Source: Vibrio lentus | GTDB lineage: Bacteria; Pseudomonadota; Gammaproteobacteria; Enterobacterales; Vibrionaceae | Reading direction: 5' to 3' | Length of the DNA: 64,000 bases | NCBI RefSeq assembly: GCF_002875945.1 | Contig: NZ_MCZK01000143.1 | Coordinates: forward strand, 1 to 64,000 | In this document: piece by piece, positions 9,353 through 17,518 of the stretch | How positions within the stretch are numbered: position 1 is the first letter of the stretch | Layout: every line of letters starts with the position of its first letter | The notes under the pieces: model-generated | The model's database searches: none | What the model was told of the DNA's origin: nothing | What the model saw: only the letters and a program-made list of their open reading frames with translations | Made by a program: the position numbers and the translations under genes

Positions 9353-10585
9353 CTATTTTTGATAGTGAATAGCGGTACGTTGAGAGAGTTTCACAATCAC
9401 TTCTACCGCTTGTTCCATGCCTTGAATGGTAATGAACTCATGAATACCGTGGAAGTTGTAGCCGCCAGTAAAGATATTCGGACACGGTAGCCCCATGAAA
9501 GATAAGCGAGCGCCGTCAGTTCCGCCTCGTATAGGTTTGATCATTGGCTCAACATCGCACTCAATCATCGCTTGTTTGGCCAACTCGATAATATGTTGAT
9601 GTGGTTCAACCATCTCTTTCATATTGAAGTAACTATCGGTAAGCACTAACTCAACACGACCTTTTTCTAGACGTTCGTTCAGTTCATCGACTTTCTGTTG
9701 CATGAATACTTTACGAGCTTCTACGCCTTCACGCTCAAAGTCACGGATGATGTAACCCAGTTCAGAACGAGCAACGCCCATTTCAGCCGATTTCAGATGA
9801 TAAAAACCTTCATAACCTTCTGTGCACTCAGGTGTTTCTTGTGCTGGCATCATCAATTGGAATTGCGCCGCAAGGTTCATCGCGTTGACCATCTTACCTT
9901 TTGCGGTCCCCGGATGAACGTTTACGCCATGACAGATAACATCGGCGCTCGTGGCATTGAAGTTCTCAAATTCCAACTCGCCGACTGGACCACCATCAAT
10001 GGTGTACGCCCACTCTGCACCGAACCTCTCAACATCAAACAGGTTCGCACCACGACCAATTTCTTCATCTGGCGTGAAACCGATGCAAATGTCACCGTGT
10101 TTGATGTCTGGATTCGCTTTTAGGTGAGCAATCGAACTGATGATCTCAGCGATACCCGCCTTGTTGTCGGCACCAAGCAGAGTCGTGCCATCGGTTGTGA
10201 TCAGGTCATGACCATGCAGGGCATCAAGGTCTGGGTATTGGCTTGGATTTAAACATTCGCCACTTGTGCCTAATTCAATCGTTCCACCTTGGTAATCTTT
10301 AATCACCTGCGGCTTCACGTTTGCACCTGAAGCATCAGGGGCGGTATCCATATGCGCGACAAAACCTATAGCCGGCACTAGATAATCAACATTCGACGGC
10401 AGTTTCGCCATCAAATATCCATTTTCATCTAAAGAAACATCAACTAGCTCTAATGCGATCAGTTCTGACTTTAAAGCTTCAGCAAACGTGATTTGACCCG
10501 GTGAACTTGGGCACTGCTGATTAGAAGGATCGGATTTGGTATCAAAAGTAACGTAATTCAGAAAACGTTCTACAAGCTTTTCCAT
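9353..10585 (-). CDS. pepT: peptidase T (aminotripeptidase)
   Basis: Cytoplasmic M20-family metallopeptidase of 410 residues that removes the N-terminal residue from tripeptides, normal length for PepT. Metal-site motifs are present: [36 protein letters not shown] with the catalytic Glu, YTIDGG, and the C-terminal [11 protein letters not shown]. The central lid/dimerisation domain starts near residue 215. The start ATG fits the family N terminus ([16 protein letters not shown]), although the ribosome binding site is weak. PepT is induced by oxygen limitation via FNR in enteric bacteria. I see no clear FNR box, only an inverted repeat about 40 bases upstream. Confidence 0.95.
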   Translation of the reverse strand: MEKLVERFLNYVTFDTKSDPSNQQCPSSPGQITFAEALKSELIALELVDVSLDENGYLMAKLPSNVDYLVPAIGFVAHMDTAPDASGANVKPQVIKDYQGGTIELGTSGECLNPSQYPDLDALHGHDLITTDGTTLLGADNKAGIAEIISSIAHLKANPDIKHGDICIGFTPDEEIGRGANLFDVERFGAEWAYTIDGGPVGELEFENFNATSADVICHGVNVHPGTAKGKMVNAMNLAAQFQLMMPAQETPECTEGYEGFYHLKSAEMGVARSELGYIIRDFEREGVEARKVFMQQKVDELNERLEKGRVELVLTDSYFNMKEMVEPHQHIIELAKQAMIECDVEPMIKPIRGGTDGARLSFMGLPCPNIFTGGYNFHGIHEFITIQGMEQAVEVIVKLSQRTAIHYQK

Positions 10586-10934
10586 AATTCATTTCACCAT
10601 GGATTAAGTAATTGATTTACTGACTTAATACTTAATATAGGTAAGTATTTTATTGTTAGGGAATTACCTACGCAGAGTCAGTCGCGAGGCTTTTCATCTT
10701 ACGCCCCTGACCATGTATGTAATTGCTCTAAATCATTATTGTGCGAAATTAGACAAGCTTCCTATACTTGAAATCAGAGGGTTTCGTCAGTTCAATATTG
10801 CATACGGATGATAAGAGATCGCTTTGTACGCATTCTACGCCCTCCGCTCTCAGCCTATAAAAAGTACAAAGTGGATGATGATCACAATTTATCCTTGATG
10901 CAGAATCTGTCATACGTTACACGGAGACACAGTT
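10586..10934. other. intergenic region between divergent pepT and a 48-aa ORF
   Basis: About 350 bases that should hold the promoters of pepT (minus) and the small ORF (plus). Apart from an inverted repeat near pepT I see no gene or RNA structure I can support. Confidence 0.5.
10627..10649. repeat. inverted repeat AATACTTA-N7-TAAGTATT upstream of pepT
   Basis: Perfect 8-bp arms separated by seven bases, ending about 40 bases upstream of the pepT start. It could be an operator; no known regulator is recognised. Confidence 0.5.
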
Positions 10935-11081
10935 ATGACGATTAATAAGTATTTCATTTTCTCTCCTCAAGCATCAGAGGAAACACTTCAACCAGTATTA
11001 ACTGAGAAAGAAGTTCAAAGACAGGAAGCACTAAGGCACGCGCAAACCCAGGGTGGGCTTGATTCAAACGCGACCTCGTAA
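10935..11081 (+). CDS. small hypothetical protein, 48 aa
   Basis: ATG at 10935 with GGAG nine bases upstream opens a 48-codon frame that ends in TAA. The product (MTINKYFIFSPQASEETLQP at the start) is hydrophilic and rich in Gln/Glu, with no signal peptide or membrane helix. A strong terminator 38 bases after the stop makes a compact single-gene transcript. I do not recognise a family. The ribosome binding site plus terminator supports a real gene, although a small RNA with an incidental ORF is possible. Confidence 0.55.
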   Translation: MTINKYFIFSPQASEETLQPVLTEKEVQRQEALRHAQTQGGLDSNATS

Positions 11082-11117
11082 CTTAATCAATACTCAGAAC
11101 GTATTTATAGAACCCCT

Positions 11118-11158
11118 AAAAAAGAGCTCTACTTCACTATGATGTAGAGCTCTTTTGT
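11118..11158 (+). terminator. intrinsic terminator after the 48-aa ORF
   Basis: The stem AAAAGAGCTCTAC (11120-11132) with GTAGAGCTCTTTT (11144-11156) is a 13-bp perfect pairing with an 11-base loop, ending in a T-run. Confidence 0.88.
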
Positions 11159-11430
11159 CTCTGACCTTTTCCCCCATTCCCATGCCGTTCCATTAAAGCA
11201 CCAACACTATTAACACCTTGTTATCTATCACGTCTTTTGTTTGTTGCTTCTCAATCATCCAGCTAACTCATTCGTTGCATTGAGAAATGACTCATTAAAC
11301 TTGCCCAATCCATACCTTGTCGTGTCATTTTGTGCTAATAATTCATATTCGTTTTCATTCCTCACTCGCCCTCTTTTCAAACACTTTTATGCGAGAACCA
11401 GAGAACTTAACCACAGGAATCCCGAATTCA

Positions 11431-12483
11431 ATGGAATACTCAAAACTAGGAAGTAGTCAAATTCCCGTTTCCCGAATCTGTCTTGGTAGCATGACTTGGG
11501 GGCTGCAAAATACGCAACAGCAAGCCGACCAACAGATCGAGTACGCGCTAAGCCAAGGTATTAACTTTATCGACACTGCAGAAATGTACGCAGTTCCGCC
11601 TTCCCCTGATACCTACGGCAAAACAGAAGCCATCATTGGTAACTGGTTATCGCGTCACCCGCAGCGTCGCCAAGAGCTGATCATTGCGAGCAAAATAGCA
11701 GGGCCGGGACTTCCTTGGGTTCGAGATGGAGCCCCGATAACGGGTGAAGCCGTAATCGCAGCAGTTGATGCGTCATTAAAACGCCTACAAACTGACTATA
11801 TCGACCTATATCAACTGCATTGGCCAAATCGAACGACGCCTCACTTTGGCAAACAATTCCCAAATCAAATTCGCTTCAGTGATATCGACCGAAAGCAGCA
11901 TGAAGCGGAGATGCTGGAGATCCTTCAAGCGCTAGCGAGCTGCATTAAAGCCGGAAAGATTCGTCATGTCGGCCTTTCAGATGACACTACTTGGGGCATC
12001 AATACGTACCTCAAACTGAGCGAAAAACACGATTTACCGCGTATGGTCTCTATTCAGAATGAATTCAGCCTACTTCACGGGAAAGACTGGCCGTATTTAA
12101 TTGAAAACTGCGTGCATGAAGATGTCGCTTACCTGCCTTGGTCGCCTTTAGCCGGAGGAATGCTCAGTGGAAAATACATTGATGGAGCAAGACCGGAAGG
12201 CAGCCGCTGGACCTACATGCAACGCAAAGGCATTTTCCGTGACACTGAATCGGCCAATGAAGCAGTAAAAGGGTATGTTGAAGTCGCAAACACTCATGGA
12301 TTTACACCAAGCCAGCTTGCATTGGCATGGTGTAACCAAGTTGATGGTGTTACCTCTACCATTATTGGCGCAACGACCATGGAGCAGTTGAAAGAGAATG
12401 TGGCGGCTTTCAGTAAGCCACTGTCAGAAGAGATCCTTGCTGATATCAACACCGTGTTTAAGCGCTACCCTGTTCCGTATTAA
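11431..12483 (+). CDS. tas: NADP(H)-dependent aldo/keto reductase, Tas-like
   Basis: Cytoplasmic TIM-barrel oxidoreductase of 350 residues, close to E. coli Tas (346). Diagnostic stretches are NFIDTAEMYAVPP (catalytic Asp and Tyr), IIASKIAG (catalytic Lys), QTDYIDLYQLHWP and the C-terminal cofactor loop IIGATTMEQLKENV. The Tas-type YAVPP after the catalytic Tyr distinguishes it from other family members. The frame extends upstream of 11431, but the ATG there matches the family N terminus (MEYSKLGSSQIPVSRICLG) and has AGGAA upstream at somewhat long spacing. Tas was found in E. coli as a suppressor of a prephenate dehydrogenase defect; its natural substrate is unknown. Confidence 0.85.
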   Translation: MEYSKLGSSQIPVSRICLGSMTWGLQNTQQQADQQIEYALSQGINFIDTAEMYAVPPSPDTYGKTEAIIGNWLSRHPQRRQELIIASKIAGPGLPWVRDGAPITGEAVIAAVDASLKRLQTDYIDLYQLHWPNRTTPHFGKQFPNQIRFSDIDRKQHEAEMLEILQALASCIKAGKIRHVGLSDDTTWGINTYLKLSEKHDLPRMVSIQNEFSLLHGKDWPYLIENCVHEDVAYLPWSPLAGGMLSGKYIDGARPEGSRWTYMQRKGIFRDTESANEAVKGYVEVANTHGFTPSQLALAWCNQVDGVTSTIIGATTMEQLKENVAAFSKPLSEEILADINTVFKRYPVPY

Positions 12484-12560
12484 GCTGTCGGTTTACGTAG
12501 CCTTCACAGTTAACCTAACCTTCTCGGTTTAGCGAGACTTAGGTAAGTAAATCACATAAG

Positions 12561-12588
12561 AGCGCGCTATTTAGTGCGCTTTTCTTTT
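12561..12588 (+). terminator. intrinsic terminator of the Tas-like gene
   Basis: AGCGCGCT (12561-12568) pairs with AGTGCGCT (12573-12580) with one mismatch. TTTCTTTT follows. Confidence 0.75.
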
Positions 12589-12640
12589 GTAAGTGGGTCG
12601 CTTTCGCTTTTTATGTGGATCGCATTGAGCTATCTCGCTT

Positions 12641-12667
12641 TTGGTTCTCCAACCTTTGCTCTATAAT
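12641..12667 (+). promoter_or_regulatory. probable sigma-70 promoter of the SpoU methyltransferase gene
   Basis: A perfect TATAAT at 12662-12667 lies 28 bases before the start codon. TTGGTT at 12641 is a possible -35 with a short 15-base spacer. Confidence 0.5.
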
Positions 12668-12694
12668 GCGCGGGCTTATATCTAGGATAAAAAC

Positions 12695-13429
12695 ATGATT
12701 TCAAAAAACCAATTAAAACTCCTTCGTGCTTTGGGCCAAAAGAAACAACGTAAAGCCCACGGCTTGTTTCTAGTTCAAGGTGAAAAGAACGTTCTTGAGC
12801 TGTTCAATAGTGACTTAGTCGTTAAGAACGTCTTTGCTACGGCTGATTTCTTATCTGAAAATCACGCATCACTGTTTGAGTTTGATTGTGTTGAAGCTTC
12901 GCTGGATGATCTGACCAAAGCGAGTACTTTGGTAAGTAACAATGCAGCGATTGCTGTTGTTGAGATTCCAACATTTGAACTGCCAAAAGCAACTGGGTTG
13001 ATGATTGCACTTGATGGAGTTTCAGACCCGGGCAACCTAGGTACGATTATTCGTGTAGCAGACTGGTATGGCATCAAGCATATCGTTGCAAGCAGCGATT
13101 GTGCAGACCCATACAACCCTAAAACGATCAGTGCGACCATGGGCAGCTTTGGCCGAGTACACGTAAGCCAAACAGACTTACCTGAATACTTAGAGCAAGC
13201 GAACCTGCCTGTTTACGGTGCGTTCTTAGAGGGCGAAAGTGTTCATAAGACAGAATTTACTGCCAACGGCATTTTGCTGATGGGCAGTGAGTCTCACGGC
13301 ATTCGTGAGCACGCCGCTAAATACGTGACTGATAAAATTACGATTCCAGCATTCGGTGGTGCAGAGTCTCTGAATGTAGCAATGGCGACAGGTATTATTC
13401 TCGACAACATGCGTCGTCAGCATAGCTAA
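12695..13429 (+). CDS. SpoU/TrmH-family RNA methyltransferase
   Basis: SAM-dependent RNA 2'-O-methyltransferase of 244 residues. An N-terminal substrate-binding domain (about residues 1-95, with KAHGLFLVQGEKNV) precedes the SPOUT knot domain. All three SpoU motifs are present: LDGVSDPGNLGTIIR with the catalytic Arg, LLMGSESHGI, and IPAFGGAESLNVAMATGI. These form the deep trefoil knot that binds SAM. The target could be rRNA or tRNA: the layout is like RlmB or the TsnR group, but the sequence alone does not decide. AGGA precedes the ATG. Single-gene unit with its own promoter, ending at a shared bidirectional terminator. Confidence 0.9.
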   Translation: MISKNQLKLLRALGQKKQRKAHGLFLVQGEKNVLELFNSDLVVKNVFATADFLSENHASLFEFDCVEASLDDLTKASTLVSNNAAIAVVEIPTFELPKATGLMIALDGVSDPGNLGTIIRVADWYGIKHIVASSDCADPYNPKTISATMGSFGRVHVSQTDLPEYLEQANLPVYGAFLEGESVHKTEFTANGILLMGSESHGIREHAAKYVTDKITIPAFGGAESLNVAMATGIILDNMRRQHS

Positions 13430-13470
13430 CTCTCATAAGCTAACGAGCCAGTCGACAGTGTTCAGATATT

Positions 13471-13507
13471 AAAAAGGCGTATTGATTAAATCAGTACGCC
13501 TTTTTAT
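13471..13507. terminator. bidirectional intrinsic terminator
   Basis: AAAAAGGCGTA (13471-13481) pairs with TACGCCTTTTT (13495-13505). It lies between the convergent methyltransferase and fdxA genes. Confidence 0.88.
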
Positions 13508-13525
13508 TTGAGTTCTTTTCAGCAA

Positions 13526-13849
13526 TTACTTTTCTAGCATTGCCAACTTATCAGCGACACCATTCCACTTTTCAGCTTCATCCATCGGTGCTTTTACTTC
13601 CGTTTGTACCGGCCAGATCTCTGCAAGCTCAGCATTCACTTCAATAAAGATCTTTTGATCTTCTGGCAGTTCATCTTCTTGGAAGATCGCTTGAGCGTCG
13701 CATTCAGGTACACATAAACCACAATCAATGCATTCGATTGGGTTGATTACCATGAAATTCGGGCCTTCATGGAATGCATCTGCGGGGCATACCGCCACAC
13801 AGTCTGTGTATTTACATTGAATACAGTTATCGCCTACGACAAATGCCAT
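13526..13849 (-). CDS. fdxA: 7Fe ferredoxin FdxA ([3Fe-4S][4Fe-4S])
   Basis: Small cytoplasmic electron carrier of 107 residues, the usual length for FdxA. The N-terminal half carries the seven-iron cluster pattern [14 protein letters not shown] followed by [13 protein letters not shown]. One set contains the CxxC...C spacing typical of a mixed 3Fe/4Fe ferredoxin. The acidic C-terminal tail (residues 60-107) is characteristic of FdxA. It is monocistronic and convergent with the RNA methyltransferase gene. The electron donor and acceptor are not indicated by the neighbours. Confidence 0.95.
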   Translation of the reverse strand: MAFVVGDNCIQCKYTDCVAVCPADAFHEGPNFMVINPIECIDCGLCVPECDAQAIFQEDELPEDQKIFIEVNAELAEIWPVQTEVKAPMDEAEKWNGVADKLAMLEK

Positions 13850-13970
13850 GATGCTCTGCTCTATAAGTTAGTCAAAATTGAAGAATGGAGGATAATACTC
13901 ATCCCAAGGCAAAATTCAACATCATACGGCTCTAATATCGTGTCTATTTGCTCCATGTTTCCAAATTAGT

Positions 13971-13999
13971 ATGACAGATAAATCAATTTCTCGTAAAAT
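13971..13999 (+). promoter_or_regulatory. sigma-70 promoter of the FAD-dependent dehydrogenase gene
   Basis: ATGACA (13971-13976) and TAAAAT (13994-13999) each match the consensus in 5 of 6 bases with an ideal 17-base spacer. Transcription would start near 14006, giving a 5' leader of about 100 bases. Confidence 0.65.
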
Positions 14000-14107
14000 G
14001 CGCGCCATTGTGAGCTTACTGCTTCTTTGAAACCTCGGCTTTTACACTCAGCTTTACAGGTTCAATAAGCGGTCTAGCTAAGACACCTACAAAGACGAGA
14101 CATCGAA

Positions 14108-15739
14108 ATGATACGTTTAACCGAAATTAAACTCCCTCTAGACCACGAAGAATCAGCTGTTCAAGCCGCTATTGAAGCGAAACTTGGTATCAATGCTGAT
14201 CAAATTATCTCTTTTAATATCTTTAAACGTGGCTACGATGCTCGTAAGAAATCGAAGATCCTGCTTATCTACACGCTTGATGTTCTCGTTGAAAACGAAG
14301 CTGAGCTGTTAGAGCAATTCATTAGCGACCCGCACGTAAAAGTAACGCCTGATATGGCTTACAAATTCGTGGCTAAAGCGGTTGAGAACCAAACTGAGCG
14401 CCCTGTCGTTATCGGTTTTGGCCCTTGTGGTCTGTTCGCAGGTCTAGTGCTTGCTCAAATGGGCTTCAACCCAATCATCGTTGAGCGTGGCAAAGAAGTT
14501 CGTGAACGAACTAAAGATACCTTTGGTTTCTGGCGTAAGCGTACTCTGAACACAGAATCAAACGTGCAGTTTGGTGAAGGTGGCGCAGGTACATTCTCTG
14601 ACGGTAAGCTATACAGCCAAGTTAAAGATCCAAAGCACTACGGCCGTAAGGTAATCGAAGAATTCGTTGCTGCTGGCGCACCAGAAGAAATTCTATACGT
14701 AAGTAAGCCACACATCGGTACCTTTAAACTGGTTACCATGATCGAAAAGATGCGTGCTACTATCATTGAGCTAGGTGGTGAAATCCGCTTCAGCACTCGC
14801 GTAGACGACGTTCACATGGAAGATGGTCAAATCACTGGCTTAACGCTTTCTAACGGTGAAGAGATTAAATCTCGCCACGTTGTACTGGCTGTTGGCCACA
14901 GTGCTCGTGATACGTTTGAAATGCTGCACGAACGTGGCGTTTACATGGAAGCGAAGCCTTTCTCTGTTGGTTTCCGTATCGAACACAAGCAAGCGATGAT
15001 CGATGAAGCTCGCTTCGGTAAGAACGCAGGTAACCCTATCCTAGGTGCTGCGGACTACAAACTCGTTCACCACTGTAAGAATGGCCGCACTGTATACAGC
15101 TTCTGTATGTGCCCAGGTGGTACTGTGGTTGCAGCGACTTCGGAAGAAGGCCGCGTAGTAACAAACGGGATGAGCCAATACTCTCGTGCAGAGCGCAACG
15201 CAAACAGCGCAATCGTTGTGGGTATCGACCCAGAACGTGATTACCCAGGTGACGCACTAGCAGGTATCCGTTTACAACGTGAGTTAGAAAGCGCTGCTTA
15301 TGTTCTAGGTGGCGAGAACTACGATGCCCCTGCACAGAAAATTGGAGACTTCCTGAAAGGTCGCGATCCAAGTGAAATCGGTGAAGTAAAACCATCATTC
15401 ACGCCGGGTATCCACCTAACGGACATTTCAAAAGCTCTGCCTGATTTTGCTATCGAAGCAATTCGTGAAGCAATCCCAGCGTTCGAGAAGAAGATCAAAG
15501 GCTTCTCTACGCCAGACGGCCTACTAACAGGTGTTGAGACGCGTACGTCTTCTCCTGTATGCATCAAACGTGGCAAAGACTACCAAAGCATCAACCTTAA
15601 GGGCTTCTTCCCTGCAGGTGAAGGCGCAGGCTACGCAGGTGGCATCCTATCTGCTGGTATCGATGGTATTAAAGCTGCGGAAGCACTAGCACTGTCTATG
15701 GTAGAACAGAACCAAGCTGAGAAGATTGAGATCGCGTAA
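14108..15739 (+). CDS. FAD-dependent dehydrogenase (COG2509 type)
   Basis: Cytoplasmic flavoprotein of 543 residues. After an N-terminal domain of about 95 residues, an FAD/NAD-binding Rossmann motif appears as VVIGFGPCGLFAGLVLAQMG with the ribose-binding Glu in IIVERGKEV. Further FAD contacts are QFGEGGAGTFSDGKLYS and the C-terminal FFPAGEGAGYAGGILSAGIDG. This matches the widespread but uncharacterised FAD-dependent dehydrogenase family (COG2509). The reaction is unknown. It has its own sigma-70-like promoter and a terminator, so it is monocistronic. The fold and cofactor are near certain, the substrate is not. Confidence 0.88.
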   Translation: MIRLTEIKLPLDHEESAVQAAIEAKLGINADQIISFNIFKRGYDARKKSKILLIYTLDVLVENEAELLEQFISDPHVKVTPDMAYKFVAKAVENQTERPVVIGFGPCGLFAGLVLAQMGFNPIIVERGKEVRERTKDTFGFWRKRTLNTESNVQFGEGGAGTFSDGKLYSQVKDPKHYGRKVIEEFVAAGAPEEILYVSKPHIGTFKLVTMIEKMRATIIELGGEIRFSTRVDDVHMEDGQITGLTLSNGEEIKSRHVVLAVGHSARDTFEMLHERGVYMEAKPFSVGFRIEHKQAMIDEARFGKNAGNPILGAADYKLVHHCKNGRTVYSFCMCPGGTVVAATSEEGRVVTNGMSQYSRAERNANSAIVVGIDPERDYPGDALAGIRLQRELESAAYVLGGENYDAPAQKIGDFLKGRDPSEIGEVKPSFTPGIHLTDISKALPDFAIEAIREAIPAFEKKIKGFSTPDGLLTGVETRTSSPVCIKRGKDYQSINLKGFFPAGEGAGYAGGILSAGIDGIKAAEALALSMVEQNQAEKIEIA

Positions 15740-15779
15740 GTACTTTCGATAAAGCGAAGATAGATAGCAACCAAAACTA

Positions 15780-15813
15780 AAAATCCAGTGTCTTGTAGAC
15801 ACTGGATTTTTTA
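15780..15813 (+). terminator. intrinsic terminator after the FAD-dependent dehydrogenase
   Basis: AAAATCCAGTGTC pairs with GACACTGGATTTT around a five-base loop. The T-run extends to 15812. Confidence 0.88.
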
Positions 15814-15858
15814 TTGCATAAAGGCATCTAGAATTATTAAGTAACGACTTCGTCAGCG

Positions 15859-17319
15859 TTACTTACAAGTGTCTTTTGACCAATTCACACCATCATATGA
15901 ACATTCAAATCGACTTGTTCCATTCTGATAATAGTAATTTTTAGTCCAGTTACCTTGAGAGTCTTTAGACGTTATCGTTTGAGTATAATCAAACGGGGTA
16001 TTTTCAATGTACGCATATTTATGTCTATTCCAACTATCAGAGCCATACGACGCATTATCATTGAAATCTACTGATAGGTAATCTAGCGCATCAAAGTCAC
16101 TGCGAGATACGTTATCCAATGTATCCCCTAGATCAACCCACTCAGGGTGTGGTGCGTTATTCTCAAAATTAAATTTCGCTTGTACCTGAGTAGACTGATC
16201 TTTGTAATCACCGACAATATCTGCCGTCAAGGTTTGCATAAAGCCCGCCCCAACGTCTTGACCAGAGCAACTTTCCCAATCAGGTTGTTGAGACCACCCA
16301 CGGTTCATCACGCCAAAGGTAGTCAATGAGTTAGGCAGAACTTGCTGCTTGATGGTCTCTTGCACCGAACATGAATATTCCGTTCCATCGCTACTCAATG
16401 AGAACCAAGCTTCCTTGTCATACTCTAAGCCATTTTTCTTCTGGCCATTGCGCTCAATATGTTTATTTAAAACCAGTTCTGTCTGCAGATCAGCTGACAC
16501 TTCATGTTCAATAACAATCAGCTTGTCAGCGGTCATCACTGTTTTAACTTTATACCACTTATTTATTTCGTTCTTCTTAGCGTAATCCCAATGCTCCCAG
16601 TAATAATCAACATAAGCTTGTTGGGCTTTTGGATTCTCTTTTTGAATCTCTTTGGTCTCTTGATACGACTTTTTGATAGCCGGCATCATTTTTTGCGCTA
16701 AGTCATAGAGCTCAGTATCTTGGTCTTTAACGAAATCACCGTACAAGTCCTCAACTGCGATGTTGTATCGATTGGCAATTCGGAAGTCATGCTCTTTCAC
16801 ATTTTGGATAATGCTATTTTGGGTGTTCACAGCTTGCTTCAAAGCTGAACAACTGTTTAAGCCACCTTTGTGCAAATCAGCTTGAATCTCGTTCCATAAC
16901 ACTGTGGTTAATGGTGTCGTTGACTTGATTTCTAAATCAGAACTCACCGTCATGACTGGCGGAAATACTAACTGATAAGGTTCAGTAATCGGCGAGTTTG
17001 GGCTATCCGCATCAATTGCGCCGACCGGTACATTCACTACGATTGGTGCGTAGTCCATACAGTCCGAGTTAGAGCCCGTTAAAGACAATTCATAGCTGCC
17101 TTCATCGTCTGTGATGCTGCTTGGTTCACCTTCATCTAATACACCATTATAATTGATGTCCAAAAACGCGGTCGCCCCTGAAATATAACCATCGATAGCC
17201 ACACCTTGTAAGGTTTTTGTTTGAGGAGCGGGAGCACTGGAACTGCTACCACCGCCTCCTCCGCCACAAGCCGTAAGGCCACCAACGATAAGTGCGATAG
17301 AAATAAGCTTAAGTTTCAT
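15859..17319 (-). CDS. lipoprotein with Gly/Ser linker, unknown function
   Basis: I do not recognise the family. The 486-residue product starts with a lipoprotein signal (lipobox GLTAC, Cys at about residue 18). Six glycines and four serines then form a flexible linker. Residues 38-85 look like a small beta domain with a calcium-loop-like segment (FLDINYNGVLDEGEP) followed by DDEGSYELSL, as in many surface lipoproteins with carboxypeptidase-regulatory or EF-hand-like modules. The rest is mixed, with a Lys/Glu-rich helical middle part. The C-terminal part is aromatic and Asp/Asn-rich, ending with two cysteines. It is probably attached to the outer membrane, possibly facing the surface. AGGA precedes the ATG. 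Confidence 0.75.
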   Translation of the reverse strand: MKLKLISIALIVGGLTACGGGGGGSSSSAPAPQTKTLQGVAIDGYISGATAFLDINYNGVLDEGEPSSITDDEGSYELSLTGSNSDCMDYAPIVVNVPVGAIDADSPNSPITEPYQLVFPPVMTVSSDLEIKSTTPLTTVLWNEIQADLHKGGLNSCSALKQAVNTQNSIIQNVKEHDFRIANRYNIAVEDLYGDFVKDQDTELYDLAQKMMPAIKKSYQETKEIQKENPKAQQAYVDYYWEHWDYAKKNEINKWYKVKTVMTADKLIVIEHEVSADLQTELVLNKHIERNGQKKNGLEYDKEAWFSLSSDGTEYSCSVQETIKQQVLPNSLTTFGVMNRGWSQQPDWESCSGQDVGAGFMQTLTADIVGDYKDQSTQVQAKFNFENNAPHPEWVDLGDTLDNVSRSDFDALDYLSVDFNDNASYGSDSWNRHKYAYIENTPFDYTQTITSKDSQGNWTKNYYYQNGTSRFECSYDGVNWSKDTCK

Positions 17320-17518
17320 TCGATGAGATCCTAATGAAATAGATTAATAAGTAGAACTGTCATTGGGGGGATGACCGAGAATGACTTTTATAGTCATGAT
17401 GAGTCATAGTAACGATTGGTATTTAAAAGAAACATGAAAGGGTGATAGGCAATTCATGCATGTTTTCATTTTGACCAAGACGCTATAAAAGAAGGGAATA
17501 CACTCAAAAATAGATTAA

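Noticed and set aside
11241..11456. Plus-strand frame of 71 codons just before the Tas-like gene
   Set aside because: It overlaps the start of the reductase gene, has no ribosome binding site and a composition unlike a real protein.
13971..14030. 19-codon ORF upstream of the FAD-dependent dehydrogenase
   Set aside because: It coincides with the -35/-10 promoter elements, so it is probably not transcribed.
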